A stretch of 64,000 nt of DNA from positions 3,627,001 to 3,691,000 of the forward strand of contig NC_014759.1 in NCBI RefSeq assembly GCF_000183425.1. Reading direction: 5' to 3'. Of this stretch, positions 32,319-41,806 are shown one piece after another; positions within the stretch are counted from its first letter, which is position 1; each line of letters opens with the position of its first letter. Made by a program: the position numbers and the translations under genes. Source of the stretch: Marivirga tractuosa DSM 4126. Lineage in GTDB: Bacteria; Bacteroidota; Bacteroidia; Cytophagales; Cyclobacteriaceae. The notes below the pieces were generated by a model that worked only from the letters and a program-made list of their open reading frames with translations, did not search any database and was not told the origin of the DNA.

Positions 32319-32390
32319 TTCGATCGAATATTTAAAAACAAAAATAGGGACAATAAGTCCCTATTCAATAATTAATAAGAATGTTTTAAA

Positions 32391-32981
32391 TTATAGTGAT
32401 GATAAATTCACAGTCAATTCAAAATCATCATAAATCATTTTATCGCCTAAGCCATCAAAAAATGATCCAGAGCCATATTTAACTTGCCATTTCGTTCTGT
32501 CTAAAGCAAAAGAAGCTTTTGCATTAGCTTTTCCATTCTCTACTGAGATATTGGCAGGGAAAGTAATTTTGTTTGTAATTCCTTTAATAGTTAAATCACC
32601 TGCAATAAAATGTGTAGCATCAGTTGCTTCACTTTTATTGATTGATGTAATCACAAATTTCGCAGTTGGATATTTTTCAACGCTAAAGAAATCATCTGAT
32701 CTCAAGTGACCCATTAGTTTGCCTTTATATTCTCCTTCTAGATCTAACACATCAATTGTAGTCATATCGATAACAAATGAACCCCCGGTCACTTGACCCT
32801 CTTCCATTTCTAATGCGCCTTCTTTAATATTAACAGTTCCGTTATGTTGGCCTGTAACTTTTTTTCCAACCCATGCAATTTGGCTTGAATTTGTGTCTAC
32901 TTTTACTTCTTTTTGTAAAATGGTAAAAGCTGCAGCCATAATTAATGCTGCCATTCCGATAGATAAAATTTTTGTTTTCAT
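32391..32981 (-). CDS. YceI-family lipid-binding periplasmic protein
   Basis: 196 residues. Signal peptide (ILSIGMAALIMAAAFTI), then the YceI lipocalin-like barrel: SQIAWVGKKVTGQHNGTVNIKEG, MTTIDVLDLEGEYKGKLMGHLRSDDFFSVEKYPTAKF, GDLTIKGITNKITFP, and FALDRTKWQVKYGSG. Family members bind isoprenoid lipids. Single gene on the minus strand with the reductase gene downstream. No obvious regulatory site. Confidence 0.93.
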   Translation of the reverse strand: MKTKILSIGMAALIMAAAFTILQKEVKVDTNSSQIAWVGKKVTGQHNGTVNIKEGALEMEEGQVTGGSFVIDMTTIDVLDLEGEYKGKLMGHLRSDDFFSVEKYPTAKFVITSINKSEATDATHFIAGDLTIKGITNKITFPANISVENGKANAKASFALDRTKWQVKYGSGSFFDGLGDKMIYDDFELTVNLSSL

Positions 32982-33114
32982 AATTGTTAAGTGTATTTAC
33001 ATTAAATGTAGATACATATACTTTATAAATCAAGAAAGGTTTAAAATATTTCAAATAAATTTTTGATTGTATAGGTTCTTCAATCAAATTGGAGCAAAAT
33101 TGTTTAATAAAATT

Positions 33115-33933
33115 ATGAGCACAATAAAAGAAATAAAGGAAGCAACAGATTTTATAAAGAGTGAAATAGATTATAATCCAGAGGTGGGTATTATTCTAGG
33201 CACTGGATTGGGAGCTTTAGTGGAGGATATTAAAATAGAACACTCCATATCTTATAAGGACATTCCCAACTTCCCGGTTTCTACAGTAGAAACACACAGT
33301 GGGCACTTGATATTCGGTGAATTAAGCGGTAAAAAAGTAATAGCAATGAATGGACGTTTCCATTATTATGAAGGCTACAGCATGAATCAAGTAGTAATGC
33401 CAGTCAGAATCATGCATTTGCTAGGTATTCAATATTTATTCATTTCAAACGCTGCAGGAGGCTTAAACCCGAAACTGGAGTTAAGTGATTTGATGATTAT
33501 CAATGATCATATCAATCTTTTTCCTGAAAATCCTCTAAGAGGTGACAATCTAGATGAATTTGGAGGAAGATTTCCTGATATGTACGATGCCTATGAGCTA
33601 AAACTGATTCAGCTAGCTAAGGAAGTGGCTAAGGATGAAAATATAGACATTAAAGAAGGTGTTTATGCTGGTGTTCAAGGGCCTAATCTGGAAACACCCG
33701 CAGAATATCGTTATTTAGACAAGATAGGAGCAGATGCAGTAGGGATGAGTACTATTCCTGAAAATATAGCCGCACGTCATATTCAAATACCCGTATTTGC
33801 CGTCTCGGTCATTACTGATTTATGCTATCCAGAGAAATTAAAACCAGCAGCTATCCCGGAAATAATAGGTGCTGCAATTAATGCAGAACCTAAAATGACT
33901 ACTATTTTTAAAGGCTTACTAAAGAAATTATGA
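33115..33933 (+). CDS. Purine nucleoside phosphorylase
   Basis: 272 residues from the ATG at 33115. The open frame continues upstream, but the extra 16 residues do not belong to the family. Trimeric class II PNP/MTAP fold: ILGTGLG, TVETHSGHLIFG, NGRFHYYEGY, SNAAGGLNP, GVYAGVQGPNLETPAE and GMSTIPE, ending with the base-binding SVITDLC. It cleaves inosine and guanosine with phosphate in purine salvage. Single gene. Confidence 0.93.
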   Translation: MSTIKEIKEATDFIKSEIDYNPEVGIILGTGLGALVEDIKIEHSISYKDIPNFPVSTVETHSGHLIFGELSGKKVIAMNGRFHYYEGYSMNQVVMPVRIMHLLGIQYLFISNAAGGLNPKLELSDLMIINDHINLFPENPLRGDNLDEFGGRFPDMYDAYELKLIQLAKEVAKDENIDIKEGVYAGVQGPNLETPAEYRYLDKIGADAVGMSTIPENIAARHIQIPVFAVSVITDLCYPEKLKPAAIPEIIGAAINAEPKMTTIFKGLLKKL

Positions 33934-34240
33934 TTTACACGGGCAGGTAATAGGTGTTTAACTTATAATAGCTTTCACAATCATTGTCAAAACAGGTTAA
34001 TTGCTTCGTAATTTTGAAACCTATTTTTAAGCAAGCCCTAGATAGCTGTTGATATATTCAAAAATTGTAATGTTAAGTTATTGTTATCTTAAGTTTTACT
34101 TTGTTAATATATAATCACGGATTTTGGTCATAAAAAATAGCTTTGAATCTGTTTTATAGATTTTATTAATCATTTGTTAACACAGTATATATAAAGTTAA
34201 TATAAGTTAGGCTTACTTTTGCGCAAACTTTTAGAATGAA
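33934..34240 (+). promoter_or_regulatory. Intergenic region with promoter of the porin gene
   Basis: No gene is seen in 307 bp. TACTTTTG (34214-34221) matches the -7 element TAnnTTTG and lies 20 bp before the ATG of the porin gene. No -33 TTTG is seen at a suitable distance. The rest is AT-rich without clear repeats. Confidence 0.5.
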
Positions 34241-35446
34241 ATGCAAAAAATAAGCCTAACTTTTTTAATCTTCTTTTTGATTATTCAGTCATCTCAAGGT
34301 CAAATAGAAAAAATGCCTTATGATATCAATGGTAACACCTGGTTTGAGAATATCAAAATAGGCGGCTATGTTCAATCCAGGTATAATCGATTACTCGAAA
34401 CCAATCCGAATTTGGATTGTAGTCAATGTGATAAAAGCTGGGGTGCTGGCAATGGGATTTCCCTTAGAAGGGTCAGGCTTAAATTCTCAGGTAATTTAGG
34501 CGATTATGTTTATTTCTACATTCAACCGGATTTCGCTAGTTCTGGAAGCGGAAGTGGTCAGCATTATGGACAATTGAGGGATGCTTATTTTGATGTTAGC
34601 TTGGATAAGGCACGTGAATTTCGCTTTAGGTTTGGACAAAGTAAAATTCCTTATGGATTTGAAAATATGCAATCCAGTCAAAATCGACTGCCATTGGATC
34701 GAAATGATGGGATTAATAGTTCCATTAAAAATGAAAGAGAGCTAAGTTTGTTATTTTATTGGGCGCCTCAAGAAACTAGAAAACTGTTCAGGGAATTAGT
34801 TGCAGAAGGATTGAAAGGGTCAGGAGATTATGGTGTAGTGGGATTCGGTGTTTTTAATGGCCAAACTGGTAATTCCCCTGAACTTAATGATGCCCTTCAC
34901 ATTGTAGGGAGAATTAGTTATCCTATGCAAATTGGCAATCAGATAATTGAACCGGGCATACAAGCTTATACGGGCCAATATCAAATGCCACGGTCTAATT
35001 TAAGTGATGGTGTAAATGTAAAAGAAAACTTGAACTATTTAGACCAAAGAGCTGCTGCTACTTTCGTTTTGTATCCACAGCCTTTCGGGATTCAGGCCGA
35101 ATATAATTGGGGAACAGGTCCTGAATTTAATAAATACACCAATACAATTGAACAAACTAGTTTGGAAGGTGGGTATGCGACTTTGACCTATAAGATTTCC
35201 AAATTCAAACAATTATTCTATCCATTTATGAGGTATCATTATTATGACGGAGGCAAGAAGTTTGAACTTGATGCTAGAAGCTATAATGTAAACGAGTTAG
35301 AAATTGGGATGGAATGGAGACCTGTTAGGGCATTTGAACTCGTTGCTCATTATACCATATCCTCAAGAAGATACGAGGATTTCCAAAACCAAGACAATCT
35401 GCAAACAGGTAGATTGTTGAGATTGCAAGCCCAAGTAAACTTCTAA
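34241..35446 (+). CDS. Phosphate-selective porin O/P family protein
   Basis: 401 residues. Signal peptide (ISLTFLIFFLIIQSSQGQ), then KIGGYVQSRYN, SLRRVRLKFSGNLGDYVYFYIQPDF, RDAYFDVSLDKAREFRFRFGQSKIPYGFENMQSS and C-terminal RLQAQVNF with terminal Phe. The order RRVRL / FYIQPDF / GQxKxPxG is typical of OprO/OprP-like porins. An outer-membrane channel for anions such as phosphate or polyphosphate. No phosphate genes are adjacent. Confidence 0.88.
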   Translation: MQKISLTFLIFFLIIQSSQGQIEKMPYDINGNTWFENIKIGGYVQSRYNRLLETNPNLDCSQCDKSWGAGNGISLRRVRLKFSGNLGDYVYFYIQPDFASSGSGSGQHYGQLRDAYFDVSLDKAREFRFRFGQSKIPYGFENMQSSQNRLPLDRNDGINSSIKNERELSLLFYWAPQETRKLFRELVAEGLKGSGDYGVVGFGVFNGQTGNSPELNDALHIVGRISYPMQIGNQIIEPGIQAYTGQYQMPRSNLSDGVNVKENLNYLDQRAAATFVLYPQPFGIQAEYNWGTGPEFNKYTNTIEQTSLEGGYATLTYKISKFKQLFYPFMRYHYYDGGKKFELDARSYNVNELEIGMEWRPVRAFELVAHYTISSRRYEDFQNQDNLQTGRLLRLQAQVNF

Positions 35447-35530
35447 CAATGCTTCAAGCCCCTTAATTATTTATCCTGAAACTATTTCCTGAGAGCTTCG
35501 CTTAAATAGACAATACCAAACACTGGGATT

Positions 35531-36055
35531 ATGAAATTTGGCGATGTTAAAATTGAAGCTATCAAGGGAGATATTACAAAGCAAGATGATATTGAGGCGA
35601 TTGTAAATGCTGCCAACGCACAATTGCAAATGGGCGGTGGAGTTGCTGGTGCAATACATGCAGCTGCCGGAAAGGAGTTGGCGGAAGAAACTAAATCTTT
35701 GGCTCCAGTGAGAGTAGGTGAAGCCGTTGTTTCTGGCGGACATAATTTACCTAATAAGTATATAATTCATACCTTGGGGCCTGTTTACGGCTTTAATCAA
35801 CCTGAGGAGGAGTTCTTAGCTAATTGCTATAAGAATTCACTGTTAGTAGCAGAAGAAACTAATATTAAATCCATTGCATTTCCGGCAATTTCAACGGGAG
35901 CATTTGGTTACCCTTTTGAAGCGGCAACGGAAATTGCCTTGTCTACCGTTCGAGATTTTGCAAAAGAAGCTAAATCCATTCAACTTATTCGTTTTGTTCT
36001 ATTTAGTGAAAAGGATTTTCAGCATTATCACGATAGGCTAAATTCAATCAAATAA
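35531..36055 (+). CDS. Macrodomain protein, ADP-ribose / O-acetyl-ADP-ribose hydrolase type
   Basis: 174 residues, a single MacroD-type domain: IVNAANAQLQMGGGVAGAIH (ADP-ribose loop with Asn), AVVSGGHNLPNKYIIHTLGPVY and PAISTGAFGYP (second phosphate loop). Such enzymes hydrolyse O-acetyl-ADP-ribose or remove ADP-ribose from protein. It is 19 bp upstream of pncB and in operon with pncB and pncA, which supports a link to NAD turnover. Confidence 0.93.
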   Translation: MKFGDVKIEAIKGDITKQDDIEAIVNAANAQLQMGGGVAGAIHAAAGKELAEETKSLAPVRVGEAVVSGGHNLPNKYIIHTLGPVYGFNQPEEEFLANCYKNSLLVAEETNIKSIAFPAISTGAFGYPFEAATEIALSTVRDFAKEAKSIQLIRFVLFSEKDFQHYHDRLNSIK

Positions 36056-36074
36056 ATTCTTTATTCAGATTTTT

Positions 36075-37484
36075 ATGAATTTTATTTCTGGCACTTACAC
36101 AGATCAATATCAATTGACCATGGCGCAGGTTTATTTCCATAATGATGGAGAATATCAAGATGCTGTGTTTGACTATTTTTTTAGAAAATCGCCTTTTGAT
36201 GGTGGTTACACTATTTTTGCAGGGCTTGAAAATTTAATTGATATACTTGAAGATCTTAGTTTTTCAAAGCAGGATATTGATTACTTAAGGACTCAGGGAT
36301 TCGATCAAAAGTTTTTGCAATACCTGAAGGACTTTAAGTTTACAGGGAAGGTTTATAGTGTTAATGAAGGAGATATAGTTTTCCCATTAAGACCTGTAGT
36401 TAGAATTGAAGGCAATATAATCGAAGCTCAGATTATAGAGACTTTATTATTGAACATTCTCAACTTTCAATCATTAATTGCTACAAAGGCTTCAAGAATC
36501 AGATTAGTAGCGCCTCATCAATCCTTAATTGATTTTGGAATGCGTAGGGCTCAAGGATTGGGAAGCTACCATGCCAGCAGAGCTGCTATTATTGGTGGTT
36601 TTGATGCAAGCAGCCACGTGATGGCAGGAAGAGATTTTGGAATTCCAGTTTCAGGAACAATGGCGCATTCTTTCATTCAGAGTTATAATGATGAATTGAC
36701 TGCCTTCAGGGCATTTGCCAAGTCGCGCCCTGATGATTGCGTTTTACTAGTTGATACTTACAATACTTTGAAGAGTGGTGTGCCCAATGCCATAAAAGTA
36801 GCTAAAGAAATGGAGGAAGAGGGGTATAAGTTGAATGGTGTCCGTCTTGATAGTGGAGATTTAGCCTATTTAGCTAAAAGAACTAGGGAAATTTTAGATC
36901 AGGAGGGCTTGGAATATGTGAAAATTGCAGCTTCAAATCAGTTGGATGAATTTGTCATCAAAAGCTTGCTAGAGCAAGGAGCTCCTATAGATGTAATGGG
37001 TATTGGTACTAGTTTGGTTACCGGAAACCCTGATGGAGCGTTAGACGGTGTCTATAAATTAGCATTTACGAAAGGAAAAGCTAGAATTAAATTATCTGAA
37101 AATAAAGCTAAGGTTACTTTACCAGGGAAAAAGCAAGTTTTTAGATTGAGAGATGATCAGCAACATTTAATTGGAGCAGATGTAGTAACGCTTGATGACG
37201 AAAATTTAGTAGATGAAATGTTCCATCCTTTTGAAACCGATAAGTCATTGAAATTTCCTGATTGCCAGCAGGAGCCGCTATTGAAGATGGTTATGAAAAA
37301 TGGGAAAAGGCTCAATAAAGTAAAATCCTTACGAGAAATTCAAAAATACAGTAAAGAAAGGCTAGCTGAATTACCTCTTGAATTTAAAAGGTTTGATAAT
37401 CCTCATATTTATAAAATAGGATTAAGTAAAAAGCTAACGGATTTAAGAAATAGATTAATTTCCGAAGAAAAAAGAAAGCAGTAA
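36075..37484 (+). CDS. pncB: Nicotinate phosphoribosyltransferase
   Basis: 469 residues. Starts SGTYTDQYQLTMAQVYF, then FDYFFRKSPFDGGYTIFAGLE, the central DFGMRRAQG, GTMAHSFIQSY, LVDTYNT, GVRLDSGDLAYLAK and IAASNQLDE, and GIGTSLVTG. It makes nicotinate mononucleotide from nicotinate and PRPP in the Preiss-Handler route. It is one base from pncA, so the two are translationally linked and supply substrate to one another. Confidence 0.95.
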   Translation: MNFISGTYTDQYQLTMAQVYFHNDGEYQDAVFDYFFRKSPFDGGYTIFAGLENLIDILEDLSFSKQDIDYLRTQGFDQKFLQYLKDFKFTGKVYSVNEGDIVFPLRPVVRIEGNIIEAQIIETLLLNILNFQSLIATKASRIRLVAPHQSLIDFGMRRAQGLGSYHASRAAIIGGFDASSHVMAGRDFGIPVSGTMAHSFIQSYNDELTAFRAFAKSRPDDCVLLVDTYNTLKSGVPNAIKVAKEMEEEGYKLNGVRLDSGDLAYLAKRTREILDQEGLEYVKIAASNQLDEFVIKSLLEQGAPIDVMGIGTSLVTGNPDGALDGVYKLAFTKGKARIKLSENKAKVTLPGKKQVFRLRDDQQHLIGADVVTLDDENLVDEMFHPFETDKSLKFPDCQQEPLLKMVMKNGKRLNKVKSLREIQKYSKERLAELPLEFKRFDNPHIYKIGLSKKLTDLRNRLISEEKRKQ

Positions 37485-37485
37485 T

Positions 37486-38091
37486 ATGAAGACTTTGATT
37501 ATTGTAGACCCACAATATGATTTTATGCCAGGAGGTGCATTAGAAGTTAAAAATGGTGATGAAATAGTTCCAGTCATAAATTCAATCTCTGATAAATTCG
37601 GCTTAGTTGTTGCGACACAGGATTGGCACCCCTCAGGCCATAGCAGTTTTGCTTCTAGCCATGAGGGAAAGAAGCCATTTGATAAGATTGAATGGAGGGG
37701 AATGGAGCAAATCTTATGGCCGGATCACTGCGTGCAGGGATCAAAAGGAGCAGCTTTTCATGCTGATTTGGAAACCAATAGGGTCGAAGCTATTTTCAGA
37801 AAAGGAATGGATCCTGAGATTGACAGCTATAGCGGGTTCTTTGACAATGGGCACGAAAAGAGTACTGGATTAAGTGGTTATCTGAAAGAGAAGAACGTTA
37901 GCGAACTGTATTTTGCCGGATTAGCTGCCGATATATGCGTTTATTTTACTTTAAAAGATGCACTGCAAGAAGGATTTAAGGTAAATTTAATTGAAGATGC
38001 AGTGCGCCCACTAAATGCAGATGATTTTGAAGGGCAGAAAAATGAATTGAAAACCAAAGGGGTTCAAATATTAAGTAGCAAAGATTTATAA
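37486..38091 (+). CDS. pncA: Nicotinamidase
   Basis: 201 residues, isochorismatase-like fold. Catalytic triad Asp8 (IIVDPQYDF), Lys106 (FRKGMD) and Cys151 (GLAADICVYFT). The metal site is in TQDWHPSGHSSF, and WPDHCVQGS is also typical. It converts nicotinamide to nicotinate, the substrate of pncB directly upstream. Most family members have GLATDYCV. Here it is GLAADICV, with the catalytic Cys unchanged. The stop is three bases from a convergent hypothetical gene. Confidence 0.95.
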   Translation: MKTLIIVDPQYDFMPGGALEVKNGDEIVPVINSISDKFGLVVATQDWHPSGHSSFASSHEGKKPFDKIEWRGMEQILWPDHCVQGSKGAAFHADLETNRVEAIFRKGMDPEIDSYSGFFDNGHEKSTGLSGYLKEKNVSELYFAGLAADICVYFTLKDALQEGFKVNLIEDAVRPLNADDFEGQKNELKTKGVQILSSKDL

Positions 38092-38094
38092 AAA

Positions 38095-38388
38095 TTAACC
38101 TATTAACCTCTGTTTAAGATAGTTATTGATGTCTAAAAGAGCATCTACTATGTTGTCTGCCATTTTCTGGCGCTGTCCTATAATTCTTTGGTTGATAAGT
38201 TTGCCTGAATCGCCATTAAAGGCAAACCGACCGATTGTTTTGTTGTTCTTCACTTCGTAAATCAATATTTCATAAATTGAAATATCGATTCCATTATGGT
38301 AACCTGTCCCCATTTTCCAACTTAAATCCCTTCTTTCTTTAATGGTGTGGTTTAATAAATCGACTAATGCATTTTTGCTTAAATTCAT
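38095..38388 (-). CDS. Hypothetical protein
   Basis: 97 residues from the ATG at 38388 (a TTG three codons earlier is possible). No signal peptide or membrane helix. Central strand-like stretch (DISIYEILIYEVKNNKTIGRF) and a C-terminal helix (MADNIVDALLDINNYLKQRL). Family not recognised. It is convergent with pncA with a 3-bp gap. Confidence 0.6.
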   Translation of the reverse strand: MNLSKNALVDLLNHTIKERRDLSWKMGTGYHNGIDISIYEILIYEVKNNKTIGRFAFNGDSGKLINQRIIGQRQKMADNIVDALLDINNYLKQRLIG

Positions 38389-38563
38389 GATTGTCAATAA
38401 GTTGTTTCCCTCAACAATTTAAAGAAAAAATGGTCACTCTAAAAGTGAATTGTCAACATTAAATCAAAAAGTCAAAATTATAGTTTGATTTGCATTGAAG
38501 GTACAGCTTAATATATGGAGGATGATAAAAAATACAGAATAAATAGATTGCCGCTAATTTAGT

Positions 38564-38965
38564 TTAGCCAGCATAATCTCCTGTTTTTTGCCTGCACTCT
38601 TTCGCTTTTTTATTGGAGATTATTTTCCAAAAAGGATTTCTGAAAAATAGTGCAGTCTTAACAAAGAAATTATGCATATTTCTTTGAAACCCTGAATGGA
38701 ATTTTTTGGCATTTTTAGGCATCACTATATACTCATATCCAAATCTTTGAGTAACCTTATCCATACAAGGATTACCATATAATACATTTTGTGTATCCTT
38801 AATGAAAATGCTTAGAAGTTTACGCCTAGGATTATTGTTTTCAGGCTCCAAATCAGGATCTTTCTTTATTTTCTCCGTTGAATTTTCCTTGTAGTCAATT
38901 TGACATAGACCTTCCAACGAAAATAGAAAACTGCTTAATATGAAAAAAAGAATGCATTTAATCAT
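38564..38965 (-). CDS. Hypothetical exported protein
   Basis: 133 residues with a signal peptide (CILFFILSSFLFSLEGLCQ), strongly basic afterwards (KKDPDLEPENNNPRRKLL; FRNPFWKIISNKKAKECRQK). Two Cys in the mature part. Family not recognised. It lies downstream of the TolC gene in the same direction, after a gap of 47 bp, and might be the last gene of that operon. Confidence 0.6.
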   Translation of the reverse strand: MIKCILFFILSSFLFSLEGLCQIDYKENSTEKIKKDPDLEPENNNPRRKLLSIFIKDTQNVLYGNPCMDKVTQRFGYEYIVMPKNAKKFHSGFQRNMHNFFVKTALFFRNPFWKIISNKKAKECRQKTGDYAG

Positions 38966-39012
38966 GGTACAAACATCTTAAAATAATTTAAAATGCCGAT
39001 TTTTTTATTGAT

Positions 39013-40470
39013 TTATTCGATTAAACGCCTGTTTTCTCTGAAATCATATAGGGTTAATTGCCTTAAATTGTAATAAGCTTGCCAAAAATTACCCAAGGAA
39101 TTGATGTAATCTCTTTTTGCTTGGTCTTTTTCTGTAAGTGCAATGGACAAATCTGTAATACTTATTTTCCCTATTAAATAACGGTTTTTTGCAATATTAT
39201 ATCTTCTCTGGGAAATGTCATCTGCTTTTTGAGTGATGGCTACTTGATCTCTTAGCATTTCCAATGTTCTTACTTGAGTATAGACTTCTTGTTCAAAATT
39301 CACTCTTTCCTGCTCAACGGTATATTGAACTAGTTGATAATTTGCTTCAGCTGTTTTAACTCTAGACTTCTGTCTTCCCCAATCCACAATAGGAATAGAA
39401 AAACCTAATTGTACCCTTTGCTGATTTTCAGGCGTTTGGTAAATGGCTGGTAATTTTTCGGCTTGATTGGTTAATCCAAAACTTCCATAAAGATCCATAT
39501 TTAATCCAGTCTCTCCTTGTGCCCTGTCCACTTCCTTATCAGCCTCCAGTAGCCTCCTTTTAAAACCAATTGCTTCTTGTCTATTGTTTAAAGCCTCTTG
39601 CAAAGCTATATCTGCGTCAATTTCAAATAAAGGAACATCTTCAGGAACCACCAAATTTAATTCATCATTGTTTTTTAAACCTAAAAAAGCTTTTAAGGCC
39701 AATTGGGTTGTTTCTAAATCTAATTTAGCTTGAGCAACTGCCTGTCGTGAATTCATTAAGCTTAATTCCAACTGCAATAATTCATTTTCAGGAATTTTGC
39801 CTAACTCATATCTTCCCTGCGCTATTTTGTAAATAGTGTCATTATTTCCCAGATTCTTTTGAGCTATTTCTAGGCTTACTTGCGCACTTAACAAATTGAA
39901 AAAACGAGTAGTCACATCTTTAGAAATTTGCTCAAACTCTTCTACAAACTCTCTTTTAGATTCTTCAAAGCGTAAGGGCTCAATTTTCTTGTCCCATTTT
40001 AATTCATTAAATCTAAATAATGGTTGAATAAATCCTACAGATAATGGATCACCACCATATCGAAAATTATTTCTTTCAAAATCATCAAATCGATTTACCG
40101 TTGAGTTTAGAAAAATAGTACCACCTGTTAGCCCAATTTGTTGTTCAAGATTTAGAGACACATCAGAATTGCTATTAAATACAGAGCGGTATTCTGTAGA
40201 TCCATCTTCTTGGGTAATAGGAGTTACTGAACGATTGAAATTTGGTACAGTACCACTTAAGCTTAATTGAGGTACAAAATTGGATTTATATACCCTGTAC
40301 TGCCAATATCGATTTTCCTTTATGGTTTCGGCTCTTTTATAAGCAGGTGATTGGGTTTTGGCAATTTGTATTACATCTTGTAATGTATAGGTTTTCTGAG
40401 CAAAGGAATGATGACCTATAAAAGAGAAACATGTAATAATTATAATAGTATAAAAGTACTTTCTATTCAT
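39013..40470 (-). CDS. TolC-family outer-membrane efflux protein
   Basis: 485 residues. Signal peptide (FYTIIIITCFSFIGHHSFAQ), then the two TolC-type repeats with long helices (YTLQDVIQIAKTQSPAYKRAE at the start; ALNNRQEAIGFKRRLLEADKE begins the second). Forms the trimeric channel through the outer membrane. Its start overlaps the permease gene by 8 bases, so it is the third gene of an adaptor-permease-TolC efflux operon. Confidence 0.92.
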   Translation of the reverse strand: MNRKYFYTIIIITCFSFIGHHSFAQKTYTLQDVIQIAKTQSPAYKRAETIKENRYWQYRVYKSNFVPQLSLSGTVPNFNRSVTPITQEDGSTEYRSVFNSNSDVSLNLEQQIGLTGGTIFLNSTVNRFDDFERNNFRYGGDPLSVGFIQPLFRFNELKWDKKIEPLRFEESKREFVEEFEQISKDVTTRFFNLLSAQVSLEIAQKNLGNNDTIYKIAQGRYELGKIPENELLQLELSLMNSRQAVAQAKLDLETTQLALKAFLGLKNNDELNLVVPEDVPLFEIDADIALQEALNNRQEAIGFKRRLLEADKEVDRAQGETGLNMDLYGSFGLTNQAEKLPAIYQTPENQQRVQLGFSIPIVDWGRQKSRVKTAEANYQLVQYTVEQERVNFEQEVYTQVRTLEMLRDQVAITQKADDISQRRYNIAKNRYLIGKISITDLSIALTEKDQAKRDYINSLGNFWQAYYNLRQLTLYDFRENRRLIE

Positions 40471-41806
40471 ATCTTAAAGAAGTTATAGGGTCTTGATTCG
40501 CAGCTCTTCTTGCAGGTGCTATTCCAAAGATTAAACCTACGGTTGCGGCAACGCCAAAAGAAATTACAATGGATATTCCACTCACGATGGTTGGGATTTC
40601 AGCAAATGAAGCCACCAAATAAGCAAAAATGATCCCCAGAATAACGCCTATGATGCCTCCGCTGATGCTAATCATAACTGCTTCCAACAAAAATTGTAAA
40701 ACTACATCTGATTTTTTTGCGCCAAGTGAAAGTCGTAATCCAATTTCTTTTATTCGTTCCATTACGGATGCTAGCATGATGTTCATAATACCGATGCCGC
40801 CAACCAATAGCGAAATGCCTGCAATGGCTCCCAATACAATATTAAAGATGTTTTTAGTTTTTTGCTGTTGTTTAAGAAGCAATTCAGGTATGGTCACTTC
40901 AAAATCGACTTTATCATAATGCCTTCTTTTGAGCATGCGGGAAATGATTTCGGCTGTAGCTCCCATTTTATCGGATTCTTCTACTTGCACTGTTAATTTA
41001 TCAATTTGATGATAATTACTGCTTACTTGATTTTGTGAGCTACCATTTTCCTCATTATTTCTCGCGTTCGCTTTTTTTAATTGAGTTTGTGTAAGCGCTG
41101 CTCTGTTGCGGTAATTCACTAAAACCGTTTGAACAGGAGTGTAGATGTCCATATTGAAATCCCTAAGCCCTAAGTTATCCAAGCTTTTTTGACTGTAAAT
41201 TCGCTCCTTTAGAACCCCAATGACTTGCAGCCAATGTGGTCCGACCTTAATCATTTTTCCAATCGGGTTGGTGTTAGGGAAAAAGCGTGCTTTTACGGAC
41301 TTACCTATGATGCAAACTCTGCTTCCTGTTTTTAAATGGTTATCAATAAACATTTCGCCTTCCTTCAGCTCAAATGCCGAGAGGTTGAAATAGGCAGGAT
41401 CCACTCCCACCAACTTGGCAGATCTTCTGATGCCGTTTCGGATGACATAGGTTTCTAGAATGATTTCAGGACTGACTGCAGTAATTCCGGGGATTATTTC
41501 TTTAATACTTTCTGCATCTGCTAAACTTAATCCCGGACTAAACTTCTTTTTTTCTTTTTTTCCACTGCCTTGCTCTTGTAGATTTTCCTCAGTTTGCTCT
41601 ACTATGGGCTCAATCACGATGTTGTTGACTCCTACTAATTTTATTTGATTGAGGATCTCTTGCTGAGCACCATTACCTATTGCTAGCATGGCAATTACAG
41701 CAGCCACTCCAAATATAATCCCCAATGCTGTTAAGAAGGATCGGGTTTTATTTGCTACAACAGCCTCAAAGGCAATTCCTAAATTCGCTAATATTTTTTC
41801 CTTCAT
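40463..41806 (-). CDS. MacB-like ABC transporter permease (FtsX type) without ATPase domain
   Basis: 447 residues. TM1 (TRSFLTALGIIFGVAAVIAMLAIGNGA), a large MacB_PCD periplasmic domain, and three C-terminal helices (FNIVLGAIAGISLLVGGIGIMNIML; ISISGGIIGVILGIIFAYLV; ISFGVAATVGLIFGIAPA). The segment ASVMERIKEIGLRLSLGAKKSDV is diagnostic of FtsX/MacB. No Walker A or B sequence is present in the protein or in the operon, so the ATPase must be encoded elsewhere. The start codon overlaps the adaptor stop. Confidence 0.92.
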   Translation of the reverse strand: MKEKILANLGIAFEAVVANKTRSFLTALGIIFGVAAVIAMLAIGNGAQQEILNQIKLVGVNNIVIEPIVEQTEENLQEQGSGKKEKKKFSPGLSLADAESIKEIIPGITAVSPEIILETYVIRNGIRRSAKLVGVDPAYFNLSAFELKEGEMFIDNHLKTGSRVCIIGKSVKARFFPNTNPIGKMIKVGPHWLQVIGVLKERIYSQKSLDNLGLRDFNMDIYTPVQTVLVNYRNRAALTQTQLKKANARNNEENGSSQNQVSSNYHQIDKLTVQVEESDKMGATAEIISRMLKRRHYDKVDFEVTIPELLLKQQQKTKNIFNIVLGAIAGISLLVGGIGIMNIMLASVMERIKEIGLRLSLGAKKSDVVLQFLLEAVMISISGGIIGVILGIIFAYLVASFAEIPTIVSGISIVISFGVAATVGLIFGIAPARRAANQDPITSLRYE

